NCBI GenBank assembly: GCA_903912525.1
Contig: CAIWHK010000065.1
Span: 185,679 to 249,678, forward strand
Reading direction: 5' to 3'
DNA from: an uncultured bacterium
GTDB lineage: Bacteria > Krumholzibacteriota > Krumholzibacteriia > LZORAL124-64-63
Length of the DNA stretch: 64,000 bases
In this document: positions 8,272-17,632 of the stretch, in pieces
Layout: every line of letters begins with the position of its first letter
Position numbering within the stretch: position 1 is the stretch's first letter
Program-made: the position numbers and the translations under genes
Notes under the pieces: generated by a model
What the model was told of the DNA's origin: nothing
What the model saw: only the letters and a program-made list of their open reading frames with translations
Databases searched by the model: none

Positions 8272-9141
8272 ATGAACCGCTGGAACCACGACCGACCCGC
8301 CCCCGGCCGCGCAGCCGCCGCCATGCTCCCCGCAGCGTCGAAGTCTTCCGACCGCATCAGGAACCTGGCGTTCATCGCCATGATCGCGCTCGCGGTTGTG
8401 GTCGGCGCCCGCGCCGCGGCGGCGCAGACGGGGGCCGCCACGCCGGGCGCGGAGGCGAAGGAATACCACACGCGGTACAGGAGCGAGGCCGCCGACGGGC
8501 TCCGCGTCGTCGAGATCGAGGGCCGGGTCCGCTTCGGCGCCGACGCGTCGCGCATCGAGTGGATGGCCGACGGCGCCCACGTGCTCGTCGTCAGCGGCGA
8601 CCAGGGCCGCACGACACAGCTCCGGGCCGAGCCGGACCGCGACGGCCGGCCTGCGTACGTGTACGAGGTGGACGGCCGGGCCGCCAACTCGGCCGCTGAC
8701 CGCGACCGCTGGCTGGCCGACACGCTTCCGGTCGTGTTCCGGGAACTCGGCCACGATGTGGACGCCAGGGTGCAGGTGGCCTACGAACAGGGCGGCGCCG
8801 ACGCGGTCTTCCGGACGCTGGCAGCGATCCACTCCCCCTACTCGGCGGGCCTGCACTATATGGCGTTCTTCGGCCGCAAGGACCTGCGCGATGACGAGAT
8901 CATCGGCGCCCTGGCGCACGTGGGGACCGACCTCGAGAACGACGTTGAGCTGGCGAAGATCCTCTACAGCGTGGTCGACCACTACCGCGCCCGTCCCGCG
9001 GTCAGGGCCGCCTTCCTGGCCAGCCTGGGCCGGATCGACTCCGAACGCGAGAGGGCCAGCGTCACCCGCAACCTGTTCGGGACCGACCAGGTCACGGGCG
9101 ACGTCGCGCCGGCCATGCTGGCCTCGGCCGGGGGCTGCTGA
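8272..9141 (+). CDS. Exported protein of unknown function
   Basis: The 289-residue protein is not recognised. An Arg/Ala-rich leader is followed by a hydrophobic segment (residues ~30-50, AFIAMIALAVVVGARAAAAQ) that looks like a signal peptide with an unusually long n-region, or a single anchor. The mature part is acidic and helical; residues ~170-280 resemble the HEAT-like tails seen after some membrane-peptidase or sigma-factor-associated proteins (DDEIIGALAHVGTDLENDVELAKIL), but this is weak. ATG 8272 is preceded by GAAGAGG at good spacing. It starts 171 bases after the first dispersed palindrome. Confidence 0.65.
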   Translation: MNRWNHDRPAPGRAAAAMLPAASKSSDRIRNLAFIAMIALAVVVGARAAAAQTGAATPGAEAKEYHTRYRSEAADGLRVVEIEGRVRFGADASRIEWMADGAHVLVVSGDQGRTTQLRAEPDRDGRPAYVYEVDGRAANSAADRDRWLADTLPVVFRELGHDVDARVQVAYEQGGADAVFRTLAAIHSPYSAGLHYMAFFGRKDLRDDEIIGALAHVGTDLENDVELAKILYSVVDHYRARPAVRAAFLASLGRIDSERERASVTRNLFGTDQVTGDVAPAMLASAGGC

Positions 9142-9205
9142 GCCGCCGGCTCAGTCCTTCAGCTTGTCGGCGAACTTGTCGCGCGTCCAACGTGAGAGGA
9201 TCTTC

Positions 9206-10276
9206 GTGAGTTCACCGATCATGTCTGGTGTCGTCGTGGCGTTCTCCTGCCTCCTGCTTCTCTGCCAGGGAGCCTCGGCGGCGACGAAGATTGCGGCGCG
9301 GGATGTCGGCCGGCAAGCGAGCAGCCTTCCCGAATTCAAGACCGACCCGCACGTGGTGGAGTCCCAGGGAAACCAGATCAGCGGGGTCGTGCGGACGATC
9401 CTGCAGGACCGCAAGGGCGATTTCTGGTTCGGGACACACAATGGCCTGCAGCGATATGATGGAACGTCACTGGTCCACTATGACCTCCGCGACGAACTGG
9501 GCAAGGGATTGACGGCAAGGGCCATCGCCGAAGACGGTGCGGGTCACGTCTGGATCGGGACGTCCAGTGGACTGTTCGCATATGACGGGGAGTTCTTCAC
9601 GCGATACACCGTGAAAGACGGCCTGGGCAGCGACGATGTCTGGAGCGTCACCGTCGACAGCTCGGGAACGGTCTGGGCCGGCACGTTCGAGGGAGCCTTC
9701 CGGCTGGCGGGAGATACCTTCACGGCGTTCCCGATTCCCCCTGCGACCAAGCGTGACGACAACAAGGGTGTCTGGGGCCCGAACGTCGTCTGGTCGATGA
9801 CGGAAGACCGCGCGGGCAACCTCTGGTTCGAGGCGGAATCCGGCCTGTACAAGTATGTCGGGGGTGTCCTGTCGCGAGAGACCGTCGAAGACCAGGGGAT
9901 TGAGGCGAGTGTGAACTCCGTCTGCGAAGACAAGAGTGTGCACACCTGGTTCTCAACGCATTCCACGGGCCTCATCAGGTTCAATCGCGAGACGTTCACC
10001 AACGCTACCCGCCAGGCGGGATTGAACTGTACCCGCACGGGCCCCCTTTGCGAGGATCGCGCCGGGAACATCTGGTTAGGCGTCCCGAACGTCGGCGTGT
10101 ACCGCTTCGACGGAACATCGTTCACGCTGTTCGACGCCAACGACGGCCTCGCCACTTCCTTCGCGTTCTGCATCGCCGAGGATAACGCCGGGCGTATCTG
10201 GTGCGGTGGCCAGAAGGGGGCGTACCGCTTTGACGGGACGTCCTTCGTCAACGTGACGAGGGACGGGCCCTGGTAG
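9206..10276 (+). CDS. Secreted two-component-regulator-type beta-propeller protein (Reg_prop repeats)
   Basis: The ~356-residue product has a signal peptide (SGVVVAFSCLLLLCQGASA) and then repeated units of the form G-x-[IL]-W-[FI]-G-T-x-x-G-[LV]-x-x-[YF]-[DN]-G-x-x-F, the Reg_prop propeller repeat; at least seven are visible. In hybrid two-component sensors this propeller is a periplasmic ligand sensor, but here no membrane kinase follows, so it is a free propeller. GTG 9206 is preferred because GAGAGGA lies six bases upstream; ATG 9221 is the alternative. The frame is open from 8396, overlapping the previous gene, but that part is a shadow. Confidence 0.8.
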   Translation: MSSPIMSGVVVAFSCLLLLCQGASAATKIAARDVGRQASSLPEFKTDPHVVESQGNQISGVVRTILQDRKGDFWFGTHNGLQRYDGTSLVHYDLRDELGKGLTARAIAEDGAGHVWIGTSSGLFAYDGEFFTRYTVKDGLGSDDVWSVTVDSSGTVWAGTFEGAFRLAGDTFTAFPIPPATKRDDNKGVWGPNVVWSMTEDRAGNLWFEAESGLYKYVGGVLSRETVEDQGIEASVNSVCEDKSVHTWFSTHSTGLIRFNRETFTNATRQAGLNCTRTGPLCEDRAGNIWLGVPNVGVYRFDGTSFTLFDANDGLATSFAFCIAEDNAGRIWCGGQKGAYRFDGTSFVNVTRDGPW

Positions 10277-10377
10277 GCCGGTGCTTCCACCCGGAATCGC
10301 GCGCCGAGATGTCTGACAAGGTCCTCGGTGGTCTTGTCGGGCCGAACGCGCCGGCGGTTGATGTTCCTATCCGCTCA

Positions 10378-11034
10378 TCAACCACGGCCCCCGACGATCG
10401 CGGGCGCCTCGCGCACCAGCGTGTCATCCTCAAGCGCCGCGACCATGAACATGGCGAAGTCCACGCGGCGCGTCCGGTTGCTCGCCAGGGCGGGGTCGCC
10501 CACGTGCCGCCGCCAGATCGGAAGGCCCTGGCTCTCGCCTTCGTCCAGGTCGCTGCCGCGGACCACGGTCCATCGGGTGTCACTGTTGAATACGCGGCGG
10601 CAGGCATCGATCTGGTCATCGATGTCAATCAGCCCCGTCAGGCGACCGGCCCAGCGGGCCAGGGCCTCCTGCCGCTTGAGCGACTTCGTGTACACATCCT
10701 GCCCGTCGCGCGTGATGTGCCAGCCACACGAAAAGACCAGGCGCGCGCCGGGCTGCGCGAAATCGATGACGGCCTGGGCCGTCCGCGCCGCGTAGTGGCG
10801 GCGTCCCCATGGCACGAGCACGGCCAGCACGCCATCGCAACCGGACACGGCCCGCCGGACGACCGCGCTGTCGCAGGTGGCGCCAGGCACCACGGTCATG
10901 CGCCCGCGGAACGGGTCGAGCTTGCGCACGCTGCGTGGCCGGCACACGCCGACCACTTCGTATCCCCGGTCGAGCGCGTGCTGCACCATGTAGCGGCCGA
11001 GTTTGCCGGAGGCGCCGATGATGCAGACCTTCAT
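10378..11034 (-). CDS. NAD(P)-binding Rossmann protein (NmrA/SDR-a type)
   Basis: The 218-residue protein starts MKVCIIGASGKLGRYM, the GxxGxxG dinucleotide-binding motif of atypical short-chain dehydrogenases/NmrA-like proteins. No full YxxxK site is obvious, though YTKSLKRQE could hold a related pair. It could be a sugar- or quinone-modifying reductase or a redox sensor. ATG 11034 is used; the frame continues upstream through the palindromic repeat at 11078 (giving LAPAQV), which argues against the longer form. It follows hypE on the same strand after 74 bases. Substrate unknown. Confidence 0.75.
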   Translation of the reverse strand: MKVCIIGASGKLGRYMVQHALDRGYEVVGVCRPRSVRKLDPFRGRMTVVPGATCDSAVVRRAVSGCDGVLAVLVPWGRRHYAARTAQAVIDFAQPGARLVFSCGWHITRDGQDVYTKSLKRQEALARWAGRLTGLIDIDDQIDACRRVFNSDTRWTVVRGSDLDEGESQGLPIWRRHVGDPALASNRTRRVDFAMFMVAALEDDTLVREAPAIVGGRG

Positions 11035-11077
11035 GGCATCCACCCCTTGTCCCGTGCGGCGGCGTCGGCCTCGTGGC

Positions 11078-11095
11078 ACTTGCGCCGGCGCAAGT
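11078..11095. repeat. Dispersed palindrome, copy 2 (full 18 bp)
   Basis: The same perfect 18-base dyad lies between the hypE stop and the start of the Rossmann-protein gene, both on the minus strand. Confidence 0.9.
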
Positions 11096-11108
11096 CGCGG
11101 GTCCCTGA

Positions 11109-12167
11109 TCAGCAAATCCGCGGCAACTGTTCCCCAAGCGGCATGTCCAGCACGCGTTCGACGCCCAGCGCCGTGGCCATCGTGACCACCCCGGCGTGCC
11201 GGTCGTTCACCGCGCCGATGCGTGCTGCACCACCGCCGTGCTCGTGCCCCTGCAACGCCGCCAGCGCGCGATCCGCATCGCCCGCGGCGACAATCGCCAC
11301 CAGGCGTCCCTCGCAGGCCATGTGCAGCGGATCCAACCCCAGCATCTCGCAGACACCGGCCACTTCGTCGCGCACCGGCACCGCGCCATCGTCCAGCCGG
11401 ATGCCGACACGTGCGGCCACTGCATACTCGTTAAGAACCGCCGCCAACCCACCACGCGTCGGATCCCGCAACGCCTTTACGTCGGCGCCCGACGCCAGCA
11501 ACACCTCGACCAGCCCGTTCAGCGGCGCGCAATCGCTCATCAACTGCGTTTGCACGCCGAGCCCTGCTCGGGCCGTCAGGATAGCCGTCCCATGGTCCCC
11601 GGCCGGCCCCGAGACCAGCACCACGTCGCCGGCCGCAATACGATGGGCGCCCAGGTCGCGCCCGGCGGGAACGACGCCGATCCCGGACGTGTTGATATAG
11701 ATCCCATCGCACTGCCCGCGCCCGACCACCTTCGTGTCGCCCGTCACCACGCGCACGCCGGCGTGCTTCGCCGTCGCCTCCATCGAGCAGAGGATGCGGT
11801 GGAAGTCGGCCAGCGGCAGCCCCTCTTCCAGCACGAACGCCATCGACAGCGCCTGCGGCACGCCGCCCATCATCGCCACGTCGTTGACCGTGCCGCACAC
11901 GGCCAGGGTGCCGATATCGCCGCCGGGGAAGAAGAGCGGCGTCACCACGAAGGTGTCGGTGCTGAAGGCCACGCGGCCGGGCGGCAGATCGAGCAGGGCG
12001 CCGTCGTCGCGCGGTTCCAGTTCGGGGCTGGTGAAGCGGGGCAGGATCAGCCGCTCGAACAGGTCGGCCGACAGCCTGCCGCCCGCGCCGTGCGCCATCT
12101 GCACCGTGTCGTGGTCCAGCTTCGGCAGGGGGCAGGTGAAGCCACTGAAGTCGGGGCGGTCGCTCAT
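11109..12167 (-). CDS. hypE: Hydrogenase maturation factor HypE (carbamoyl dehydratase)
   Basis: The 352-residue protein is a PurM/ThiL-type ATP-dependent dehydratase that turns the carbamoyl group received from HypF into thiocyanate on its own C-terminal cysteine, the source of the CN ligands. The sequence ends PRIC, which places that cysteine at the extreme C terminus as required. An AIR-synthase-like core is evident ([39 protein letters not shown]). ATG 12167 overlaps the hypD stop by four bases. Confidence 0.95.
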   Translation of the reverse strand: MSDRPDFSGFTCPLPKLDHDTVQMAHGAGGRLSADLFERLILPRFTSPELEPRDDGALLDLPPGRVAFSTDTFVVTPLFFPGGDIGTLAVCGTVNDVAMMGGVPQALSMAFVLEEGLPLADFHRILCSMEATAKHAGVRVVTGDTKVVGRGQCDGIYINTSGIGVVPAGRDLGAHRIAAGDVVLVSGPAGDHGTAILTARAGLGVQTQLMSDCAPLNGLVEVLLASGADVKALRDPTRGGLAAVLNEYAVAARVGIRLDDGAVPVRDEVAGVCEMLGLDPLHMACEGRLVAIVAAGDADRALAALQGHEHGGGAARIGAVNDRHAGVVTMATALGVERVLDMPLGEQLPRIC

Positions 12168-13258
12168 GTCGCGCTCTTTCTGCCGTAGCGGTACCACGCC
12201 GCGCAGGCGCCCTCGGACGAGACCATCGTGGCGCCGAGCGGCGTCTGCGGCGTGCACTTGGTGCCGAACGCGGGGCAGTCGGCAGGCTTGAGGCGGCCCT
12301 GCAGCACCTGGCCGCTGATGCACTCGGCCGGCTCCTGCGGGGTGATGGCGCCGACGTCGAACTTCTGCTCGGCATCCCAGGCGGCGAACGCGGCGCGCAG
12401 CCTGAGCCCGCTCTGCGGGATGGTGCCGATGCCACGCCATTTCCGGTCGCACACCTCGTACACCTGGTCCACGACGGCCTGCGCGACGGGGTTGCCGTCT
12501 GGCTGCACGGCGCGCGCGTAGCGGTTGGCCACCAGGGGCGTGCCGGCTTCTAATAGTTCCACCGCATGCACGAGTCCGTCGAGGATGTCGACCGGCTCGA
12601 ATCCCGTGGCGACGATGGGGACGCCGTACTTCTTCGCGATCGGCTCGTACAGCCGCCAGCCCGTGACGGTGCAGACATGGCCCGCGGCGAGGAAGGCGTT
12701 CACGCGTACGTGCTCGTCGTCGAGGATGGCCGCCATCGCCGGCGGCACCAGGACGTGACTGACAAGCTGGCTGTAGTTGGCCAGCCCGAGGTCGGCCGCT
12801 GCCTTGAGGGCCATCGCGTTGCCGGGCGCCGTGGTCTCGAAGCCGATGGCCAGGAAGACGACCTCGCGGTCGGGGTTTTCCTTTGCGAGGGCGAGCGCCT
12901 CGAGCGGCGAGTACACCATGCGCACGTCGGCGCCGCGGCTGCGGGCTTCGAGCAGGCTGCCATTGGAGCCAGGCACGCGCAGCATGTCGCCGAAGCTGGT
13001 GAGGATGACGTTCGGAAGCATGGCGATGGCCACGGCGCGGTCGATCGTCTCGAGCGGCGTCACGCACACCGGGCAGCCGGGGCCGTGCAGCAGCGTCAGG
13101 CCCTCGGGCAGCACCTGGTCGATGCCGTGCCGCATGATGCTGTGCGTCTGGCCGCCGCAGACCTCCATGACGGTCCAGGGGCGCGTCGTGACGCGCTTCA
13201 GCCTTTCGACCAGCGCCCGCGCCAGCGCGGGGTCGCGGAATTCGTCGAGGTGCTTCAT
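12164..13258 (-). CDS. hypD: Hydrogenase formation protein HypD
   Basis: The 364-residue iron-sulfur scaffold works with HypC to assemble the Fe(CN)2CO unit. Characteristic elements are [35 protein letters not shown] and the C-terminal cysteines ([20 protein letters not shown]). ATG 13258 starts [10 protein letters not shown]; the longer upstream frame covers hypC in another register. It overlaps hypC and hypE by four bases each, so hypC-hypD-hypE are translationally coupled. Confidence 0.95.
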   Translation of the reverse strand: MKHLDEFRDPALARALVERLKRVTTRPWTVMEVCGGQTHSIMRHGIDQVLPEGLTLLHGPGCPVCVTPLETIDRAVAIAMLPNVILTSFGDMLRVPGSNGSLLEARSRGADVRMVYSPLEALALAKENPDREVVFLAIGFETTAPGNAMALKAAADLGLANYSQLVSHVLVPPAMAAILDDEHVRVNAFLAAGHVCTVTGWRLYEPIAKKYGVPIVATGFEPVDILDGLVHAVELLEAGTPLVANRYARAVQPDGNPVAQAVVDQVYEVCDRKWRGIGTIPQSGLRLRAAFAAWDAEQKFDVGAITPQEPAECISGQVLQGRLKPADCPAFGTKCTPQTPLGATMVSSEGACAAWYRYGRKSAT

Positions 13259-13515
13259 GCGCCTTCGCCGCTCTCGTCGTCGGCTTCCATCAGGGCGGAA
13301 AGACGCGTCAGTTCCCGGAGGCTGGCCTCGGCTTCGGCCTCGTCGAGCACCTGCAGCGCGAAGCCGGCGTGCACCAGCACGTAGTCGCCGACCTTGGCTT
13401 CGGGCGTGTAGGACAGGCACGCCGCGGCCAGCGCGCCCGAGTAGTCGATGCGGGCCATGGGCAGGTCGCCGTCCTGGTAGCGTTCGGTGATGCGGCCGGG
13501 GATGGCGAGGCACAT
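13255..13515 (-). CDS. hypC: Hydrogenase assembly chaperone HypC
   Basis: The 86-residue chaperone begins MCLAIPGRI; the Cys2 of the MCLAIPG signature coordinates the iron with HypD and contacts the immature large subunit. It heads the hypCDE part of the cluster. A 115-base gap containing two dispersed palindromes separates it from hypF upstream on the same strand. Length matches the family (about 75-90). Confidence 0.95.
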   Translation of the reverse strand: MCLAIPGRITERYQDGDLPMARIDYSGALAAACLSYTPEAKVGDYVLVHAGFALQVLDEAEAEASLRELTRLSALMEADDESGEGA

Positions 13516-13566
13516 GGTCGGGGCTCCCTGTTCGGTGTTCGTTCACAGTTCATTCACAGTACATTC

Positions 13567-13584
13567 ACTTGCGCCGGCGCAAGT
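13567..13584. repeat. Dispersed palindrome, copy 3 (full 18 bp)
   Basis: Full ACTTGCGCCGGCGCAAGT in the hypF-hypC spacer. With copy 4 it makes a direct pair 36 bases apart, and since each is palindromic they could also pair with each other. Confidence 0.9.
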
Positions 13585-13602
13585 CGGGTGGCGTCGGCCG
13601 GC

Positions 13603-13620
13603 ACTTGCGCCGGCGCAAGT
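13603..13620. repeat. Dispersed palindrome, copy 4 (full 18 bp)
   Basis: Second full copy in the hypF-hypC spacer, ending ten bases from the hypF stop codon. It is the only place where two full copies lie in the middle of what looks like one operon. Confidence 0.9.
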
Positions 13621-13630
13621 CTGCCCGCCC

Positions 13631-15988
13631 TCAACCCGCGCGGCCGCCCGCCAGCCGGTGCGCTGCGATGACGGCCTGGCCCAGCGCGATCCCGCCGTCG
13701 CCGGGCGAGACGCGCTGCGGACGGTATACCGTATGCCCGTCCGCCTGCAACCGCGCGACGAGGCCGCCGGTCAGCAGCTCGTTCAGGAACACGCCGCCGC
13801 CCAGCACGATCGGCGCGCCACCCGCCAGGCCCGCGGCCGCCTCGGCCAGCAGGTCGATCAACGTGCGATGGAACGATGCGCTGATCACCGCGGCATCGTC
13901 GCCCGCCTGCAAGCGCTCGGCGACGGCGCGGATGATGGCGAACGTCGGCAGCAGCAAGGGTGCGCCGGCTTCGCACTTGCGCCGGCGCAAGTCGTCCAGC
14001 ACGCCCGGCAGCGTCGGCGCCTCGGCCACCATCTCCGCGTCGACCAGCGCCATCAGTTCGAGCGCCGCCTGGGCTTCGTAGGCCACCTCGCTGCGGACGC
14101 CGGCCAGCGCGGCCACGGCGTCGAAGAGACGGCCGCAGCTGCTGGTGGGCGGGCACGAGACGTTGCGGTCGAGCATCTCCAGCAACGGCGCCACCGGGCG
14201 CCCGGCCAGGAAGGGCCACGCAGCCATCAGGGCGTCGGCGCCACCTTCGGCCAATCCCGCCTCGCGCAGGCAACTGACCGCCGTCCGCCACGGCGCACGG
14301 ATGGCCGCCTCGCCGCCCGGCAGGGGGAACGGCTCAAAGCAGCCGACGCGCGTGTACCCATCGGCATCGCCCAGCAGGAGTTCGCCGCCCCAGATGGTCC
14401 CGTCATCGCCGTACCCGGTGCCGTCCATGATGACGCCCAGGCAGGGGCGGTGCAGGCCATGCTCGGCGGCGGTCGCGACCAGGTGCGCGTGGTGGTGCTG
14501 CACGCCAAACGCGGGCAAGCCGCGGCGGCGTGACTCCTCGCGCGCCCAGCCGGCGCCGGCGTAGCCGGGGTGCAGGTCGTGCGCAATGGCGACCGGTTCG
14601 CCGTCCAGCAGCGCCGACAAACCGCCGACCGTCTCGTGGAAGAAGTCGCGCGTGCGCAGGTCCTCGAGGTCGCCGATGTGCGGGCTCAGGAACGCCCAGC
14701 CGTCCTTCAGCAGGCAGACCGTGCCCTTGAGGTCGCCGCCGACGGCCAGGAGGGGGCCCGTCACCGGCACTTCGACCGGGATGGGAGCGGGCGCGAAACC
14801 GCGGCTGCGGCGCACCAGCAAGTGGGCGCCGTCGACGACCTGCAGTACCGAATCGTCGGCCCGCCGCACGATCTCGCGGTCGTGCAGCAGCCAGGCGTCG
14901 GCGATGCCGTGCAGCCGTTCGAGCGCCTCGTCATTGCCGATGCAGACGGGCTCGTCGGCGGCGTTGCCGCTGGTCATGACCAATGACTCGACACCCAGCT
15001 CGCGCACACGGTCGAACAGCAGCAGGTGCAACGGCGTGCTCGCCAGCATCACGCCGACGCGCCGGTGGCCGGGCGCGACCGAGGGCGCGAGCGGCGTCCC
15101 CGACTTGCGCCGGCGCAACAGCACGATGGGGGCCGCCGCCGAAAGCAGAGCCGCCTCTTCATCAATTGTCACTTCGGCCAGCGTGCGCGCCGCCTCGAGA
15201 TCGGCCACCATCAGCGCCAGCGGCTTGGCCGCGCGGTGCTTGCGCATGCGCAGGCGAGCCACCGCCACGTCGTCGTCGGCCCGCACCGCCAGGTGGAAGC
15301 CGCCCAGTCCGCGGATGGCGACGATCCAGCCGGCGGCCAGCGCGGCGGCCGCGGCGGCGAGCGGCTGGTCGTTCACGTCGGGGTCGCCGTCGGCCCAGCG
15401 CAGCCAGGCGCGCGGACCGCACGCGGCGCACGCATTTGGTTGCGCGTGGAAGCGGCGATCGGCGGGGTCCTCGTACTCGGCGCGGCAGGCGTCGCACATC
15501 GCAAAGCGCTTCATGCTGGTGAACGGGCGGTCGTACGGCAGCTGTTCGATGAGCGTCCAGCGCGGCCCGCAGTTCGTGCAGTTGGTGAAGGCGTAGCCGA
15601 AGCGGCGGTCGCGGCGGTCGCGGATCTCGCGGCGGCAATCGTCGCACAGCGCGACGTCGGGCGGCACGGCGGTGGTGGCGCCCGACTGCGGCCGCGAGGG
15701 GTCGATCGTGAAGCCGGTGAGGGCGGTGACGGGCAGCAGCACGGACGTGACCGCGAGTATCGAGGCCAGCGGTGGCGCCTCGTCGCGCAGCCGGCGGTTG
15801 AAGCGGCCCAGCGCGGCGGGGGCGCCCTGCACCTCGATGATCACGCCGGCGCCCGTGTTGACGACGGTGCCGACCAGGCCTTCCTGCGTGGCGAGGCGGT
15901 GGACGAACGGGCGGAAGCCGACACCCTGCACGATGCCGCGCACCGTGATGCGGACGCGCACCAGGTCGGGTGTGGCGTCCGGTTCCAT
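13631..15988 (-). CDS. hypF: Carbamoyltransferase HypF
   Basis: The 785-residue enzyme makes the carbamoyl group for the cyanide ligands from carbamoyl phosphate and passes it to HypE. Domains in order: acylphosphatase (GIVQGVGFRPFVHRLA, ~15-95), two zinc fingers of the CxxC-x18-CxxC type (CDDC...CTNCGP and CDAC...CAACGP, ~110-185), a YrdC-like nucleotide domain (~205-380) and a Kae1-like domain (HDLHPGY, HHAHLVA, GTGYGDDG). ATG 15988 is three bases from hypB. Two dispersed palindromes lie in frame: one gives LRRRK in a variable stretch of the Kae1-like domain, one gives LLRRRKS in the YrdC-like domain. Confidence 0.95.
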   Translation of the reverse strand: MEPDATPDLVRVRITVRGIVQGVGFRPFVHRLATQEGLVGTVVNTGAGVIIEVQGAPAALGRFNRRLRDEAPPLASILAVTSVLLPVTALTGFTIDPSRPQSGATTAVPPDVALCDDCRREIRDRRDRRFGYAFTNCTNCGPRWTLIEQLPYDRPFTSMKRFAMCDACRAEYEDPADRRFHAQPNACAACGPRAWLRWADGDPDVNDQPLAAAAAALAAGWIVAIRGLGGFHLAVRADDDVAVARLRMRKHRAAKPLALMVADLEAARTLAEVTIDEEAALLSAAAPIVLLRRRKSGTPLAPSVAPGHRRVGVMLASTPLHLLLFDRVRELGVESLVMTSGNAADEPVCIGNDEALERLHGIADAWLLHDREIVRRADDSVLQVVDGAHLLVRRSRGFAPAPIPVEVPVTGPLLAVGGDLKGTVCLLKDGWAFLSPHIGDLEDLRTRDFFHETVGGLSALLDGEPVAIAHDLHPGYAGAGWAREESRRRGLPAFGVQHHHAHLVATAAEHGLHRPCLGVIMDGTGYGDDGTIWGGELLLGDADGYTRVGCFEPFPLPGGEAAIRAPWRTAVSCLREAGLAEGGADALMAAWPFLAGRPVAPLLEMLDRNVSCPPTSSCGRLFDAVAALAGVRSEVAYEAQAALELMALVDAEMVAEAPTLPGVLDDLRRRKCEAGAPLLLPTFAIIRAVAERLQAGDDAAVISASFHRTLIDLLAEAAAGLAGGAPIVLGGGVFLNELLTGGLVARLQADGHTVYRPQRVSPGDGGIALGQAVIAAHRLAGGRAG
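13975..13992. repeat. Dispersed palindrome, copy 5, inside hypF (full 18 bp)
   Basis: Read on the minus strand in the hypF frame it encodes DLRRRKC in a poorly conserved stretch between PGVLD and EAGAPLL. The frame is kept. Confidence 0.9.
15103..15119. repeat. Dispersed palindrome, copy 6, inside hypF (core intact, one end degenerate)
   Basis: The 14-base core TTGCGCCGGCGCAA is perfect (15105-15118) but the right flank reads CA instead of GT. In hypF it encodes LLRRRKS, at a place where an Arg-rich segment is common in the family, so this copy could be partly coincidental. Confidence 0.75.
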
Positions 15989-15990
15989 GC

Positions 15991-16812
15991 CTAGGCGCCG
16001 CGCGACGCCGCAGCGTGGCGCGCGCGCACCCAGTCGTACCAGCGTTCGAGGCCCTCGCCGGTCGTGGCCGACACGCGCAGGATCTCCAGCTTCGGATTGA
16101 CGGCCAGTGCGGCGCGCTCGCAGGCGTCGACGTCGAAGGTCACGTACGGCAGCAGGTCGACCTTGTTGACCAGGCAGAGCTGCGCGGCGGCGAACATGTG
16201 CGGGTACTTCAGCGGCTTGTCGTCGCCCTCGGTGACGCTGATGATGACGACCTTCGCCGCCTCGCCCAGGTCGAACAGGGCCGGGCAAACGAGATTGCCC
16301 ACGTTCTCGATCATCAGCACCGAGCCGGGCGCCGGCTGCAGCTTGTCGCAGGCGCGCTTGACCATGTCGGCGTCGAGGTGGCAACCCTTGCCCGTGTTCA
16401 CCTGCACGGCGGGGGCGCCCGCGGCCTCGATGCGCTCGGCGTCGCGGGTCGTGCGCTGGTCGCCCTCGATCACGGCCAGCGGCACCGTGCCCTTCAGGTC
16501 GGCGATCGTCCGCTCGAGCAGCGTCGTCTTGCCCGCCCCCGGCGACGAGACCAGGTTCAGCGCCAGCACCCCGCGCCCGGCGAACCAGCCGCGGTTGAGC
16601 AGCGCCTGCCGATCGTTGCCGGCCAGCACGGCCTCGGCGACGGCGATGTCGCGGTTGGGATGGTGGTCGTGATGATGGTCGTGCGGGTGGTCGTGGTGGT
16701 GGTGGCCATGCGCGTGGTCGTGATCGTGATGATGGTCGTGATGCTCAGGCTCGCCCGGCCGCCGGATCGTGACCGCATCGGCCGGCTGGCTGCATCCGCA
16801 GGTGTCGCACAT
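15991..16812 (-). CDS. hypB: Nickel-inserting GTPase HypB with His-rich nickel-storage region
   Basis: The 273-residue GTPase drives nickel insertion into the hydrogenase large subunit together with HypA. It has the N-terminal metal motif CDTCGC, then a stretch (~22-52) with more than 15 His alternating with Asp, typical of nickel-storing HypB forms. The GTPase core has P-loop [12 protein letters not shown], the switch metal site ([15 protein letters not shown]) and specificity motif NKVDLL. Only two bases separate its stop from the hypF start, so both are co-translated. The repetitive His/Asp codons explain the simple-sequence look of 16655-16745. Confidence 0.95.
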   Translation of the reverse strand: MCDTCGCSQPADAVTIRRPGEPEHHDHHHDHDHAHGHHHHDHPHDHHHDHHPNRDIAVAEAVLAGNDRQALLNRGWFAGRGVLALNLVSSPGAGKTTLLERTIADLKGTVPLAVIEGDQRTTRDAERIEAAGAPAVQVNTGKGCHLDADMVKRACDKLQPAPGSVLMIENVGNLVCPALFDLGEAAKVVIISVTEGDDKPLKYPHMFAAAQLCLVNKVDLLPYVTFDVDACERAALAVNPKLEILRVSATTGEGLERWYDWVRARHAAASRGA

Positions 16813-16836
16813 GAAGGGCCTCCATCGCGGGCGGGG

Positions 16837-17172
16837 TCAGTCGACGTTCAGCGATGCCACGCTGAGCTCGCGTCCCCCGCTGATCTCCATCACGCGGCCG
16901 CATGCGTTGCACACGGCGGCTGGTTCGCTCACGTCCTCTGTCGCGCCGCATCCCGGGCACAGGGCGTGGCCCGGCACTTCGCGGATCTCCAGTTCGGCAT
17001 GCGCCGACAGCCCCGCGCGCGCAGCGCCGAAGCAGAACCGCAGCGATTCGACCTCGACGCCCGCCAGCGTCCCGACTTCAAGCACCACCCGGTTGATGCG
17101 CGCGGCATGGGCCGCGGTCGCCTGCCGGTGGGCGATCTCCAGGACGTTGGCGACGATGGTCATCTCGTGCAT
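16837..17172 (-). CDS. hypA: Hydrogenase nickel-incorporation protein HypA
   Basis: The 111-residue metallochaperone starts MHEMTIV; His2 is the nickel ligand. The zinc knuckle is CPGCG ... CNACG, the usual CxxC pairs separated by about 12 residues. It heads the hyp genes on the minus strand, 24 bases before hypB. Length matches the family (about 110-120). Confidence 0.95.
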   Translation of the reverse strand: MHEMTIVANVLEIAHRQATAAHAARINRVVLEVGTLAGVEVESLRFCFGAARAGLSAHAELEIREVPGHALCPGCGATEDVSEPAAVCNACGRVMEISGGRELSVASLNVD

Positions 17173-17208
17173 GGGCTCGCCTTGTTCATCGGATCGCCCT
17201 GCGGCCGG

Positions 17209-17457
17209 TCAGGATTTCGCCGTCCCGAACTTCTTCGTGATCATCGCGCAGACCAGCGTCCACAGGGCGATGACGATGCCCAGCCCGACGCCGATCCCCA
17301 CGTAGATTGCGGGAGTCAGCTTCTGGGTCATCGTCGACAGCGCCGCCGGCGGGATGTTCGACTTGAACACGTTCAGGAAGACCAGGCTCGCCACCACGCC
17401 GATCGCGAGGCTCCCGAGCACGGTCAGGATGACGCCGGTCATTGATTTCTTGCTCAT
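17209..17457 (-). CDS. Small two-helix membrane protein, function unknown
   Basis: The 82-residue protein has two hydrophobic segments (~8-30 and ~48-72) joined by a short polar loop, with basic ends (MSKKSMTG and KKFGTAKS). ATG 17457 is preceded by AAGGGGG at correct spacing, so it is real despite its size. It lies 36 bases before hypA on the same strand and could be the first gene of the hyp operon. No family was recognised; a role in membrane-linked hydrogenase assembly would be a guess. Confidence 0.7.
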   Translation of the reverse strand: MSKKSMTGVILTVLGSLAIGVVASLVFLNVFKSNIPPAALSTMTQKLTPAIYVGIGVGLGIVIALWTLVCAMITKKFGTAKS

Positions 17458-17559
17458 GAGATCCCCCTTGGGCCAACACCCGGTTCCAGCCTCGCAGGAC
17501 GTTTACGGACACCAAGTTAGCACGGCTGGGAGGAGGCTGCAAATGGTTGCTCGGTGGGG

Positions 17560-17577
17560 AATTGCGCCGGCGCAAGT
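17560..17577. repeat. Dispersed palindrome, copy 7
   Basis: AATTGCGCCGGCGCAAGT, with the 14-base core intact, about 100 bases upstream of the small membrane protein. Confidence 0.85.
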
Positions 17578-17632
17578 CGCAAGGGGGCGATGTGCCCCGG
17601 CTCGGGAGTTGTCGTGTGTGCGGGGGCGTTTG

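Noticed and set aside
8396..9205. Upstream extension of the propeller frame through the preceding gene
   Set aside because: It overlaps the exported protein in another frame, is Arg/Ser/Thr-rich, and a signal peptide with ribosome site begins at 9206.
11035..11115. Longer N terminus of the Rossmann protein and of other genes whose frame continues through a palindrome
   Set aside because: The palindrome has no stop in any frame, so open frames extend through it by default; start signals and family alignment favour the shorter forms.
16655..16745. Simple-sequence tract of alternating GTGGTC/GATGGT
   Set aside because: It is the His/Asp-coding part of hypB, not a satellite or regulatory repeat.
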